Shown piece after piece: positions 1 through 7,880 of a stretch of DNA of 64,000 nt. The stretch covers positions 1 through 64,000 of the forward strand of contig DAHUYM010000006.1 in NCBI GenBank assembly GCA_027315205.1, in the 5' to 3' direction. A model generated the notes under the pieces. That model was not told where the DNA came from. It ran no database searches and saw only the letters and a list, made by a program, of their open reading frames with translations. The DNA comes from Leptospirillum sp. (GTDB taxonomy: Bacteria; Nitrospirota; Leptospirillia; Leptospirillales; Leptospirillaceae). A program made the position numbers and the translations under genes. The first letter of the stretch is position 1, and each line of letters starts with the position of its first letter.

Positions 1-210
1 ATGGGGCATCTGGCGGCACCCTTGTCGACCCGGCATCTGAAGAACTGGGCCCGGGCGATCGCGCGGGGGGCGGATCCTGTCAGCTCGGCCCGGAGCCTCT
101 GGGTCGACCGCCTGATCGCCCACGACCGCCACGGCTATCCCGACACCGACCAGGTCCAGGCCATCCTCGAGATCCTGGGTTTGAATTTCCTCCCGTTCAC
201 TCGGAAATAA
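1..210 (+). CDS. C-terminal end of a protein cut by the window edge; possibly a MoxR/CobS-type AAA+ ATPase
   Basis: The reading frame is open at base 1 and stops with TAA at 208-210, so the gene probably starts upstream and the ATG at base 1 is likely an internal Met. The 69 visible residues include PLSTRHLKNWARAIA. This resembles the sensor-2 helix found near the end of MoxR/CobS/CbbQ-like AAA+ ATPases, where an S-T-R motif precedes a helical lid. That assignment is a weak motif impression; no Walker motif is visible because the N-terminal part is missing. The base composition is GC-rich like real genes here, in contrast to the AT-rich sequence that follows. A hairpin downstream could end the transcript. 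Confidence 0.45.
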   Translation: MGHLAAPLSTRHLKNWARAIARGADPVSSARSLWVDRLIAHDRHGYPDTDQVQAILEILGLNFLPFTRK

Positions 211-262
211 CAGGAAAGATTGTGGAAAATTTTGACATGAGATCAAGTCCGTAATGTAAATT

Positions 263-295
263 CAATGGTCAGATCTTGAAAAGACCATTGTCTTT
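263..295 (+). terminator. Possible rho-independent terminator after the first gene
   Basis: An 8-bp perfect stem, CAATGGTC (263-270) and GACCATTG (283-290), encloses a 12-base loop and is followed by TCTTT. It lies about 50 bases after the stop of the first gene, in AT-rich DNA. The T-run is short, so it may be weak, or it may only be an inverted repeat. Confidence 0.45.
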
Positions 296-740
296 AAAAA
301 GAATGGGCGTTGCCCAAACAACCTGTTCTCAACGGGGAGTGTTTGCCATTAAATCTATCGACCGATGACGGGACGGTCTCAAGAAAGCTGGGGAAACGAC
401 GTCCTGCACCAGATTCTGGATTCCCAGACGATGGAACATCCGGGCGTGGATCGTACGAACGCTTCGACGATCTGGATGGGTAAGGAACGGATCCCACGAA
501 CGTCAGCTGTCCACACGTCTGTTTCAAGGAGAGCCGCGTTACTGGGGAGGGTCCGGCTTTATCCGTCCTGTACGCCTTTCAGAAAATTGTCAGCGGGCAA
601 TGCCGGAGGCAAGGATACTCCCAGCTCCGGAGTCGATGGAATTGTGTCGGAAAGCGAAGTGCAATCCCGGGAGGACCCGGACGACCAGAGGGGAAAGCGA
701 AGGGACATGCGCGAGGAAACGGCGTCAAGGGGGAGGAAGA
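296..740. other. Gene-poor interval
   Basis: No open frame here has a credible start, ribosome binding site and protein-like composition. The long frames on both strands are rich in Arg, Ser, Pro and Gly and look like antisense shadow. A short GGGC/GCCC hairpin occurs near 305-315. The interval separates a plus-strand gene from the end of the minus-strand isocitrate dehydrogenase operon. Confidence 0.4.
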
Positions 741-775
741 CAAAAAAACAGGGAAGGGGATGTACCCTTCCCTGT
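741..775 (-). terminator. Rho-independent terminator of the isocitrate dehydrogenase operon
   Basis: Read on the minus strand, ACAGGGAAGGG pairs with CCCTTCCCTGT (748-775) around a loop of 5-6 bases, and is followed at once by seven T residues (742-748). It lies just after the stop of the small downstream gene (788). This is a textbook intrinsic terminator and the clearest in the window. Confidence 0.85.
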
Positions 776-787
776 GAGCCGCAGCGA

Positions 788-1138
788 CTAGTAGGCTTTG
801 CTGTATCCCGCTTCGTCGCCGTAGTTCCAAAGTTTCTGTGCAGCGGACCATTTCCACTTCTTTGTCAGTGCGGAAAGAAAACCGTCCACTTCCGCGTCGG
901 TCACTGTACGGGTGGCCATGAAACGGCAACGGTACCAGTTCACCAGCATCAGGTCGGGGCTGACGTATCCCGGCCAAACCTTTGTTCCGCGGTTGGAAAC
1001 AAATTCGATTTTGAACGCGCCGTACTCGTCGAAAGCCGGAATTCCGTCTTCGGTGATGATATAGACATCGACTCCTACTAGAGTGGCGGTTTTGACCTGC
1101 CTCTTTGCCCGGCCGGTAGTAGCTTGTGAAAGCGTCAT
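788..1138 (-). CDS. Stand-alone C-terminal domain of Thermus-type isocitrate dehydrogenase
   Basis: The 116 residues match the C-terminal extension (roughly the last 110-140 residues) of long isocitrate dehydrogenases such as that of Thermus thermophilus. Shared blocks, recalled from the family, are VGVDVYI, SNRGTKVWP, YRCRF and a final W-x2-x2-KL...G-x-x-K region. In the long enzymes this domain is fused to the catalytic core and helps the dimers assemble. Here it is a separate gene 25 bases after the stop of the core gene, with its own ATG, followed by a strong terminator. It therefore most likely encodes an accessory subunit of the same enzyme. It has no catalytic residues. A frameshift artefact is possible but unlikely, because both parts have proper ends and starts. 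Confidence 0.8.
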   Translation of the reverse strand: MTLSQATTGRAKRQVKTATLVGVDVYIITEDGIPAFDEYGAFKIEFVSNRGTKVWPGYVSPDLMLVNWYRCRFMATRTVTDAEVDGFLSALTKKWKWSAAQKLWNYGDEAGYSKAY

Positions 1139-1163
1139 CGAAGATCTCCTTGTCCTTTTTGTG

Positions 1164-2174
1164 TCAAACGGTCTCCATGGCCCGAACGATTGCTGCGGCG
1201 AACTCGTCAGTCGAAGCGGTTCCGCCGGCGTCGTAGGTCAGATGCTTGCCTTCTGCCAACACCTTGTCGAATCCCTTCTGGATACGGTCTGCCGCGGCTT
1301 TTTCGTTCAGCCAGCGAAGCATCATCACACCCGAGAGAAGGACAGCGGAAGGGTTCACTTTTTTCATGCCCGCATATTTCGGGGCGGATCCGTGAACGGC
1401 TTCGAAGATGGAACAGTTATCGCCGATGTTGGCGCCGGGAGCAAAGCCGAGACCGCCTACCAGTCCCGCGCAAAGGTCGGACAGGATATCACCGTAGAGA
1501 TTGGGGAGAACGAGACAGTCGAACTGGCCGGGATTCCGGACGAGTTGCATAGAACAGTTATCCACGATGATGTCGCCGGTTTCTATGTCCGGGTTTTTCT
1601 TAGCCACTTCGCGGAAGGCTTCAAGGAAAAGACCGTCGGTCATTTTCATGATATTGGCCTTGTGCACGCATTGGATCTTCTTCCGGTTGTTGGCACGGGC
1701 CCACTTGAAAGCGAATTCGGCAATGCGGACCGACCCTGGCCAGGTGATAACCTTCAGACACTGGGCCACTTCGTCGGAGACCATGTGCTCGATGGCGGCA
1801 TAGGAGTCTTCAGTGTTTTCCCGGAAGCTCAGGATGTCGATCTTGTCCCAAGGGCGCTTCAGGACCGGTATAAGCTTCACCGGACGGACATTGGCGTAGA
1901 GGTCGAACATCTTCCGAAGCGTCACGTTGGCGCTCTTGTGTCCAGTTCCCACCGGTGTCGTCGTCGGTCCCTTGATAGCGATCTTGTTCTTGGCGATGGA
2001 CTTGATGGTCTTCTCCGGCAGGAGAGTTCCATGTTCCTTCAGGCAATCGAGTCCGATTTCCTCGTACTCCCAGACAATGTCCACTCCGCTGTGGTCGATG
2101 ACGGACCTGACGGCTTCGCAGATTTCCGGTCCGGTTCCCTCTCCAGGGAGCATCGTGATAACGTGTTTTCCCAT
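1164..2174 (-). CDS. icd: Isocitrate dehydrogenase, catalytic core (probably NADP-dependent)
   Basis: This enzyme interconverts isocitrate and 2-oxoglutarate plus CO2 in the oxidative or reductive TCA cycle, in the cytoplasm. The protein has about 336 residues. Visible family residues are the S-x-N-x3-R substrate motif (81-87), Arg in SFREN (118), Tyr125, Lys172 in HKANIMK, and the metal aspartates in YGDILSD (228-233). The HGSAPKYAG loop (261-269) carries the Lys-Tyr pair typical of NADP-linked enzymes. Overall it resembles the Thermus enzyme more than isopropylmalate dehydrogenase. The core stops where Thermus IDH continues into its C-terminal domain, which is encoded by the next gene. The start chosen is ATG 2174, 11 bases after a GGAGG; ATG 2192 and ATG 2255 are alternatives. 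Confidence 0.85.
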   Translation of the reverse strand: MGKHVITMLPGEGTGPEICEAVRSVIDHSGVDIVWEYEEIGLDCLKEHGTLLPEKTIKSIAKNKIAIKGPTTTPVGTGHKSANVTLRKMFDLYANVRPVKLIPVLKRPWDKIDILSFRENTEDSYAAIEHMVSDEVAQCLKVITWPGSVRIAEFAFKWARANNRKKIQCVHKANIMKMTDGLFLEAFREVAKKNPDIETGDIIVDNCSMQLVRNPGQFDCLVLPNLYGDILSDLCAGLVGGLGFAPGANIGDNCSIFEAVHGSAPKYAGMKKVNPSAVLLSGVMMLRWLNEKAAADRIQKGFDKVLAEGKHLTYDAGGTASTDEFAAAIVRAMETV

Positions 2175-2268
2175 CTTGATGAAGTCCTCCATAAGATTTC
2201 CGATTGATCTCTTCCTCTTCCCCATTGAAGAGAAAGATGTTTCTCCTGAAAGCAATCCTCATATCCGA

Positions 2269-2296
2269 ACTATAATGCTTCAGGAAAACGTCTAAA
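2269..2296 (-). promoter_or_regulatory. Putative sigma70-type promoter of icd
   Basis: On the minus strand a TTTAGA -35 box (2291-2296) and a TATAGT -10 box (2269-2274) are separated by 16 bases. The predicted start lies about 85-90 bases before the chosen icd start. The boxes match 4 of 6 and 5 of 6 consensus positions. Confidence 0.5.
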
Positions 2297-2787
2297 ATGA
2301 GCATTCCTCTAAGGTTAACAAAAAAAAATTCCTTTGGAAAGCCTTGAACCGCACCTGGAAAGGCACTCCGGCACAAAAGGCGGACCAAGAATATGTCTTT
2401 TTGCCAGTCTGGACACCTCCCCCCGTGCGAGTAAGAAGAATCCCCAGAATGATGTCTGCCGGGAAAGCCCACGAGAATCCCAACGGCGACGAGGGTGAAG
2501 ACCGAGCTCCGGAAAGCGGTATCCTTACTTTCCGCGGAGGATCCCAAAGGGCATACACACAGGCTCACGTGGGGGACAAGCTTCCGTGTCATAGCCGGAT
2601 CGATATTGCGACGATGCAAGAATACCCGGACACAAGACTCTGGCGATGACCGCAAGAGACCGTCGTCGGTCATCAGGACATCTGAAACAAGCCATCAATC
2701 GGATCGCTTCGGAGAAAAACAGAAACCGACATCCACCAGAGATTTTTCAACAAAACGGGAAAACGCGGAAACCCTTGATGGGATTGG
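2297..2787. other. Intergenic stretch between icd and tRNA-Gly
   Basis: About 490 bases without a supportable gene. On the minus strand, two overlapping frames together could read as a short hydrophobic stretch (around 2440-2520, with F-T-L-V-A-V-G-I-L in one frame and A-D-I-I-L-G-I-L-L in another). That would need a frameshift, and neither frame has a convincing start. It could be a decayed small membrane protein or chance. Confidence 0.3.
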
Positions 2788-2859
2788 AGCGGGATACGGG
2801 ATTCGAACCCGCGACTTTCAGCTTGGGAAGCTGACACTCTACCGCTGAGTTAATCCCGC
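2788..2859 (-). tRNA. tRNA-Gly (anticodon CCC)
   Basis: The minus strand folds as a cloverleaf. The acceptor stem is GCGGGAT (2859-2853) with ATCCCGC (2795-2789). The D arm contains AGCGGTAGAGT. The anticodon stem TCAGC/GCTGA has the loop TTCCCAA, giving anticodon CCC, and the T arm contains GGTTCGAATCC. The discriminator base is U, as in bacterial glycine tRNAs. CCA is not encoded. The anticodon reads GGG codons. Confidence 0.95.
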
Positions 2860-2876
2860 CCGGTCAGAGGAGAATG

Positions 2877-2905
2877 AGAATATCACAGCGCCTTTTACCG
2901 GACAA
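2877..2905 (-). promoter_or_regulatory. Putative promoter of tRNA-Gly
   Basis: On the minus strand a TTGTCC -35 box (2900-2905) and a TATTCT -10 box (2877-2882) are spaced by exactly 17 bases. The -10 is preceded by TGA, an extended -10 element. The start would fall about 10 bases before the mature tRNA 5' end. Confidence 0.6.
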
Positions 2906-2983
2906 GAGTCTTTTCCCGATCTTGGGAAGAAGAAACATTCGAAGAGAACGCACCCGATTTTGTGGACCTTGTAACGTCAATCA

Positions 2984-3376
2984 CTAGAGCATTTCCTTCA
3001 AACCATTCCATGACCAGTGTATCACCACCATCATACGGTCAGTGCCGAAAGCCTCCAAGAAAACAACAACCCCGGCAATCGGAACTGTTTCCAAATGATC
3101 CTGAGCAGCCAGAACCCGGTCGAATGGATCCCGATGGCCTAGATCCCATAAAAGATGCGCCTCTCCCGTATGATTTGCCCCGCCTCCGACGAACCCGATC
3201 ACCTCCATCTGATCACCTTCTTTGAGACGCTGCCCTTCCCAACGCTCTTTAGACACGATTTCGAGATTCAACTCCACGACTACGGGCTTTTCAAGGAGGC
3301 CCATATGGTCCAATACATCCCGGATCGAACTGCCTTCGGCAAACGACCTGGACTCTCCGTTAATATTTATATTCAT
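2984..3376 (-). CDS. ThiS-like sulfur carrier fused in frame to a PIN-domain C-terminal remnant
   Basis: Residues 1-66 look like a whole ThiS protein: a short beta-grasp fold beginning MNININGE and reaching the family's normal end at VIGFVGGG. A working ThiS must end in Gly-Gly, whose carboxylate is adenylated and thiocarboxylated to deliver sulfur for the thiazole of thiamine. Here the frame continues for 64 more residues. That tail contains HRDPFDRVLAAQ and a later EAFGTD, which resemble the last third of PIN/VapC toxin nucleases (DPFDR-x-L-x-AQ). The first part of a PIN domain, with its first acidic residues, is absent. No thiG or other thiamine gene is adjacent. The start ATG 3376 follows GGGAGG. 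The carrier may be dead, or may need cleavage after the glycines. Confidence 0.7.
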   Translation of the reverse strand: MNININGESRSFAEGSSIRDVLDHMGLLEKPVVVELNLEIVSKERWEGQRLKEGDQMEVIGFVGGGANHTGEAHLLWDLGHRDPFDRVLAAQDHLETVPIAGVVVFLEAFGTDRMMVVIHWSWNGLKEML

Positions 3377-3401
3377 TGATATTTCCAGAACCTCCCTTTA
3401 C

Positions 3402-3415
3402 GTGACTCAAATCAC
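3402..3415. promoter_or_regulatory. Crp/Fnr-family-like operator ahead of the gsp operon
   Basis: A perfect GTGA-N6-TCAC palindrome, the core shape recognised by Crp-like regulators, is centred at 3408.5. Relative to the TATAAT at 3439-3444 the centre falls near -42, the class II activator position. It lies between divergent thiS-like and gspC genes. Which regulator would bind is unknown. Confidence 0.45.
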
Positions 3416-3419
3416 TCCC

Positions 3420-3444
3420 TTGAGTTTTTCATTTCAGGTATAAT
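3420..3444 (+). promoter_or_regulatory. Putative promoter of the gsp (type II secretion) operon
   Basis: A consensus TATAAT -10 box lies at 3439-3444, about 65 bases before the gspC start. A TTGAGT at 3420-3425 is only 13 bases upstream, too close for a normal -35. Together with the palindrome just upstream this suggests an activator-dependent promoter with no proper -35. TTGAGT also pairs with ACTCAA at 3405-3410. Confidence 0.5.
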
Positions 3445-3508
3445 GGACAGCGGTGCGCGTCTCGAAATCTTTCGCGGCGTGTCTGACGAAAAGGCAACAC
3501 CTTCATGA

Positions 3509-4492
3509 ATGACGGGTCTGTTTGAACAGATGATAGTCAATCCTATTGTGCGTTCATTCTATGTGGCCCACCTGGTCCTGATCACCGGGCTGGCCTATGT
3601 CGCGGCCGACATTGCGGACGAATCCATCAAAAATCGGCTCGCAGGCACGCCAAAATCTCCCCGGACCGGCATCAGCATCATCCATGGATCAGCGGGACTT
3701 CCCACCGAAGAAGACCTTCGCGCGATCGCCTCCCGGAATCCCTTCAGCCCCGAAGACCGGGGAACGGGCTTCCTGGAAGCATCCCTGAATCTGGACGACT
3801 CCTCTTCCCCATCCGATGAAGCGGGAGCCGTCGTTCCCGTTGGCGACTGGACCCGCCAGAAGCACCTCGCCGTCCTGAAGCCCGAAACAATCAAACTTCG
3901 TCTCGTGGGGACCCTTCTCGCGGCGGGTACTGTCTCGGGGGCCGTGATCCAGAGCATCGGCAAGGAAGACCAGAAATTCTACCATATCAACCAGGATATC
4001 GTGCCCGGTCGGATCACTCTCATGTTCGTGCGCAAAAATTCGGTGATCCTGCGCGTGGGAAACGACTTCGGGATTCTGAAAGCCCGTTACGACAAAGGAG
4101 ATGACTCCGGACAGCTCCTGAACCAGCCCAATGCCGGAGGATCCACCCCGCACGGGGTACGGAAGCTCGACGACCATCATTGGCTGATCGAATCCCGGGC
4201 GATCCAGTTTGCAATGAAAAATTTGAACAGCTTGATGATGCAGGCGCGGGCCATCCCGAACTTCAACAGCGGTCACGTGGACGGCTTCAAGCTCGTGGCG
4301 ATCCAGCCCGGGAGCCTCTACCAGGAGGTAGGGCTTGCCCCGGGCGACATCATCCGCTCGATCAACGGCATGTCCATGAGCGACCCGCAGAACTTCGTCA
4401 AGGCCATATCCACACTGGGAGCCTCCGCCCAGGTCCAGGTCGATCTGATCCGGAACGGGACCCCACAAACCTTCGACTACCAGATAAGATGA
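3509..4492 (+). CDS. gspC: Type II secretion inner-membrane protein GspC
   Basis: GspC links the inner-membrane platform to the outer-membrane secretin and takes part in substrate recruitment. The 327-residue protein has one membrane segment near residues 16-35, then a periplasmic region with a homology-region-like part around 125-180. It ends in a PDZ domain from about residue 245 (the AIQPGSLYQEVGLAPGDII segment is the typical carboxylate-loop region). It is the first gene of the cluster and overlaps gspD by ATGA. ATG 3505 lies in another frame and stops after six codons, so 3509 is the start. The identification rests on the PDZ domain, topology and position. Confidence 0.85.
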   Translation: MTGLFEQMIVNPIVRSFYVAHLVLITGLAYVAADIADESIKNRLAGTPKSPRTGISIIHGSAGLPTEEDLRAIASRNPFSPEDRGTGFLEASLNLDDSSSPSDEAGAVVPVGDWTRQKHLAVLKPETIKLRLVGTLLAAGTVSGAVIQSIGKEDQKFYHINQDIVPGRITLMFVRKNSVILRVGNDFGILKARYDKGDDSGQLLNQPNAGGSTPHGVRKLDDHHWLIESRAIQFAMKNLNSLMMQARAIPNFNSGHVDGFKLVAIQPGSLYQEVGLAPGDIIRSINGMSMSDPQNFVKAISTLGASAQVQVDLIRNGTPQTFDYQIR

Positions 4493-6126
4493 GGGACAAA
4501 AACGACGTGAACCCGAACCTATTCAAACGCTTGACCAGGATTACGAAGGTTGTGTTGTCCCTTATGCTCCTCTTGGTCTTTCTTCCCGCATACGCCAATG
4601 CCGCCGATACCTTGCCCATGCCTTTGTCCGTTCCGAACCCATCCCCCCAGATATCCCTGAACTTCCGGAACGTGGACATCTCCGTCATGGTGAAGTTCAT
4701 GAGCGATCTCCTGAACAAGAACATCGTAATGGACGAAAGGGTCAAGGGAAAGGTCACGATCCTTTCTCCCCAGAAGGTCTCGGTTTCCCGCGCATTCAGG
4801 ATTTTCGAGCAGGCGCTCAGGATGAAAGGGTTCGAGGCGGTGGAGAAAAAAGGGATGATCTTCATCGTCCCGGCGACCCAGGCTCCCCAGGACCGGGAAC
4901 TCTATCTCTACACCCTTGAGAACACCAGCGCCAAGTCCGTCGCCAAGACGATCAACAGCATCCTGTCGAAGGGGTTCACGCCGACCCCGATCGGCGCTCT
5001 CCGGAAAGGTGGCCTTTCGAACCCGGTCCAGATTGTTCCGGACAAAGCGTCGAACAGCTTGATCGTCTCATCGACGCCCCAGGACTATGCCATCGTCAAA
5101 TCGGTTCTCAGGGATCTCGACCGGCAGCCGGGAGAGGTATACGTCAAGGCATCCCTGATCGAGATCTCAACGGACAAGCTGAACAACATCCAGGTGAACC
5201 TCCTTGGTGCCGCGACTTACGGAAGCAATGGTGCCGGCGTCCTGGGCGGCACGAACTACGGACTGTTGGGCGGCGTGGTAAACGGTGCAGTCGGAAACAC
5301 CACGACCTCGACGACGGGGACGACATTGAGCGGCGCGGCGGGCGCGGCGTCCTATCTTTCCGGCCTTTCAGGCCTTACCGTTGGTCTTCTGACGGGGGGG
5401 ACTTTCAACTACAATGGTGTTACCTATCCGGATATCGGATCTCTTCTGAACGCGCTCCAGACCGACTCTGACATCCGGACCCTTTCCACTCCCGAAGTCC
5501 TCGCGACCGACTCTCAAAAGGCCAAGATCACGGTAGGGGAAGATGTTCCGTTTATCACGGGGCAGAGCCAGACCGTCGGCGGCAATGTGATGACCATGAT
5601 CCAGCGGGAAAACGTGGGCATCTCACTTGAACTGACTCCGCATATCCTTGCACACGACATGGTACGCCTCGACATGAAGCAGGAAGTATCAGCCCTCACC
5701 AACGCCTCCCAGTTAATCGGGACCATCGCCGTTGGCCCGACCACGACAAAACGGTCGACCAAAACCATTCTCACGGTCCAATCCGGCCAAACCGTCGTGA
5801 TCGGGGGACTCATCAGCTCGACGAAATCCATTACAAAGTCGACAATTCCTTTCTTGGGCGAAATTCCCATACTGGGATATCTTTTCTCCAATTCGACAGA
5901 CGAAATGGAAAGAGACGACCTCCTGATCTTCCTCACCCCCTATATCATCAAATCGTCCTACTCATATGCCCAGATCAAGCACGACGCCCCGGCCATGCTC
6001 AAGGAATACGCCCGTAAGAACGACCTTCTCCAGACACTGATCCTCCAGAAGAAAACGAACACCCACGAATCCGATTTCTACCTCGGAACGACCAATCCCC
6101 CGGGCGATCTCGGAGCTCCCCATTAG
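4489..6126 (+). CDS. gspD: Type II secretion outer-membrane secretin GspD (short form)
   Basis: GspD forms the outer-membrane channel through which folded proteins leave the cell. The 545 residues begin with a signal peptide (about 1-37, ending ...AYANAA). An N0 domain follows (about 48-120), then one N1/N3-type domain (YTLENTSAKSVAKTINSIL onward), a Gly/Thr/Ala-rich insertion (about 245-305), and the secretin barrel with TVQSGQTVVIGGL and PILGYLF. Typical GspD has three N1-like repeats and about 650 residues; only one is evident here. The ATG at 4489 overlaps the gspC stop. GTG 4507 is an alternative start. Confidence 0.92.
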   Translation: MRDKNDVNPNLFKRLTRITKVVLSLMLLLVFLPAYANAADTLPMPLSVPNPSPQISLNFRNVDISVMVKFMSDLLNKNIVMDERVKGKVTILSPQKVSVSRAFRIFEQALRMKGFEAVEKKGMIFIVPATQAPQDRELYLYTLENTSAKSVAKTINSILSKGFTPTPIGALRKGGLSNPVQIVPDKASNSLIVSSTPQDYAIVKSVLRDLDRQPGEVYVKASLIEISTDKLNNIQVNLLGAATYGSNGAGVLGGTNYGLLGGVVNGAVGNTTTSTTGTTLSGAAGAASYLSGLSGLTVGLLTGGTFNYNGVTYPDIGSLLNALQTDSDIRTLSTPEVLATDSQKAKITVGEDVPFITGQSQTVGGNVMTMIQRENVGISLELTPHILAHDMVRLDMKQEVSALTNASQLIGTIAVGPTTTKRSTKTILTVQSGQTVVIGGLISSTKSITKSTIPFLGEIPILGYLFSNSTDEMERDDLLIFLTPYIIKSSYSYAQIKHDAPAMLKEYARKNDLLQTLILQKKTNTHESDFYLGTTNPPGDLGAPH

Positions 6127-6138
6127 GATACGCCCTCG

Positions 6139-7869
6139 ATGAACGCCCTTTTCCGAGTGGCGCGGGCCTTGAACCCGCTCCAGACCCCCGATTCGGGGGC
6201 CACCGATCTTTCCGGAAGACTTGAGGCGATCCGGCAGGAATCCCCCGACCTTCTCTGGAAAAAATGGGCCAGTGCCCGTCACATTCCCTTTCTCTCGGAC
6301 TTTTCCCTCGACGGCTTCGATTCGGGGCTTCTGAGTTCCGTTCCCATCGGTTTCGCCAAAACCCATCTCGTGCTCCCCGCCGCATGGGAAGATTCCGGCA
6401 CCCAGGATAAGGGTCTTGTGGTCCTTGTCGGTCATCCACGGAGCTTCTGGGCTCTTCCCTCCCTGGCTGCGCTTCTTTTTACCGAGGGGATCCTCCAGAT
6501 ACCGTCCGACTCGGTTTTTCGTCTTCGCATGGTTCCGACGACGACCCTCCTGACCCTCATTAACCAGGCCTACGAAAAACACACACAGCACCGTACGACA
6601 GATGTCTTGTCGCGCATGGACGGGGGGGTGGAAGAATCGGTCGATCTTCTCTCCCTCCAGGAGTCCGTGGATCTTCTGGACGCCCGGGACGAAGCCCCGA
6701 TGATACGCCTCGCGAACTCGGTCCTTGCCCAGGCGATACGCCAGAAGGCCTCCGACATCCATGTCGAGCCCTTTGAAAAAGAACTCATGGTCCGGTACCG
6801 GGTCGATGGAGTCCTGTTCAATGTCCTTTCGATCCCGACACGCCTCCAGTCCGGGCTCGTTTCCCGCTTCAAGCTCATGGCCAACCTGAACATCGCGGAA
6901 AAAAGGCTTCCCCAGGACGGCCGGATCCGGATCCGGACCGCCGGGCGCGACGTCGACATCCGGGTATCGACGATTCCCATCCGTCACGGGGAACGGGTCG
7001 TCCTCCGGATCCTCGAGCAGGGAACCCTCCTTCTCCCCCTTTCGGAGATCGGGTTCGACGCGACCGACCTCCACACACTTCAGGGGCTGATCCGGTTGAC
7101 CAACGGAATCGTCCTGGTTACCGGGCCAACCGGGGCTGGTAAAACGACGACCCTTTACGCGATCCTGAACACGATCAACAGTCCCGACAAAAACATCATC
7201 ACGATCGAGGATCCCGTTGAATATCAGCTCAAAGGGATCGGACAGATCCAGGTCAACCCGAAAATCGAACTGACCTTTGCATCAGGGCTGCGTTCGATCC
7301 TCAGGCAGGACCCGGATGTCATCCTTATCGGGGAAATCCGGGACCTCGAGACCGCAGAGATCGCGATCCAGGCCTCTCTCACCGGCCACCTCGTTTTTTC
7401 GACCCTCCATACAAACGATGCGCCTTCGGCGATCACACGCCTCGTGGACATGGGGATCGAACCGTTCCTGATCTCGACAAGCCTGAAAGGCATCCTGGCA
7501 CAGAGGCTGGTCCGGAAGATCTGTCCTTCCTGCCGGGAATCCTACATCCCCGACGAGAACGAGCTCGCCCGGATGGGACTGGCTTTGACAAATCTTCCGG
7601 GCGGCACTCTTTCCAGAGGCAAAGGATGCGCGGCCTGTCTGAACACAGGATACAAGGGACGGCAGGGCATCTATGAACTTCTCATCATCGACGATGCGAT
7701 CGGCCACATGATCAACGAACGGGCCCGTGCCGCCGACATACGACAGTCGGCCCGCGCCAAGGGCTTGAACACTCTTCTCGAAGACGGGATGCGCAAGGTC
7801 CTGGCCGGCATCACGACCACGGAGGAAGTCCTGAGAGTCGCCCTCTCCGAAGTCGCGCCCGAGATCTAG
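6139..7869 (+). CDS. gspE: Type II secretion ATPase GspE
   Basis: This is the cytoplasmic ATPase that powers pseudopilus assembly. The 576-residue protein has an N-terminal N1E-like region and then the catalytic core. Walker A is GPTGAGKTTT near residue 330, the Asp box is ITIEDPVEYQ, Walker B is ILIGEIRD near 395, and the His box includes STLHTND. A tetracysteine zinc element (CPSC near 461, CAAC near 498) is of the type found in GspE and PilB. It sits 12 bases after gspD. All key catalytic motifs are intact. Confidence 0.95.
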   Translation: MNALFRVARALNPLQTPDSGATDLSGRLEAIRQESPDLLWKKWASARHIPFLSDFSLDGFDSGLLSSVPIGFAKTHLVLPAAWEDSGTQDKGLVVLVGHPRSFWALPSLAALLFTEGILQIPSDSVFRLRMVPTTTLLTLINQAYEKHTQHRTTDVLSRMDGGVEESVDLLSLQESVDLLDARDEAPMIRLANSVLAQAIRQKASDIHVEPFEKELMVRYRVDGVLFNVLSIPTRLQSGLVSRFKLMANLNIAEKRLPQDGRIRIRTAGRDVDIRVSTIPIRHGERVVLRILEQGTLLLPLSEIGFDATDLHTLQGLIRLTNGIVLVTGPTGAGKTTTLYAILNTINSPDKNIITIEDPVEYQLKGIGQIQVNPKIELTFASGLRSILRQDPDVILIGEIRDLETAEIAIQASLTGHLVFSTLHTNDAPSAITRLVDMGIEPFLISTSLKGILAQRLVRKICPSCRESYIPDENELARMGLALTNLPGGTLSRGKGCAACLNTGYKGRQGIYELLIIDDAIGHMINERARAADIRQSARAKGLNTLLEDGMRKVLAGITTTEEVLRVALSEVAPEI

Positions 7870-7880
7870 CCAGGCCCTCC

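Noticed and set aside
365-1081. Long plus-strand frame of 238 codons across the gene-poor interval and the small IDH-domain gene
   Set aside because: Antisense to a gene with clear family similarity and to a strong terminator; the composition is not protein-like.
1083-2207. 374-codon plus-strand frame opposite icd
   Set aside because: It mirrors the codons of the conserved minus-strand isocitrate dehydrogenase and has no family match.
2646-2834. 62-codon plus-strand frame ending RDTGFEPATFSLGS
   Set aside because: The tail is the translated antisense of tRNA-Gly, a well-known source of false proteins; there is no ribosome site.
4180-4488. N-terminal extension of gspD over the end of gspC
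   Set aside because: It would precede the signal peptide and is out of frame with the conserved gspC PDZ domain; ATG 4489 overlaps the gspC stop as expected for coupling.
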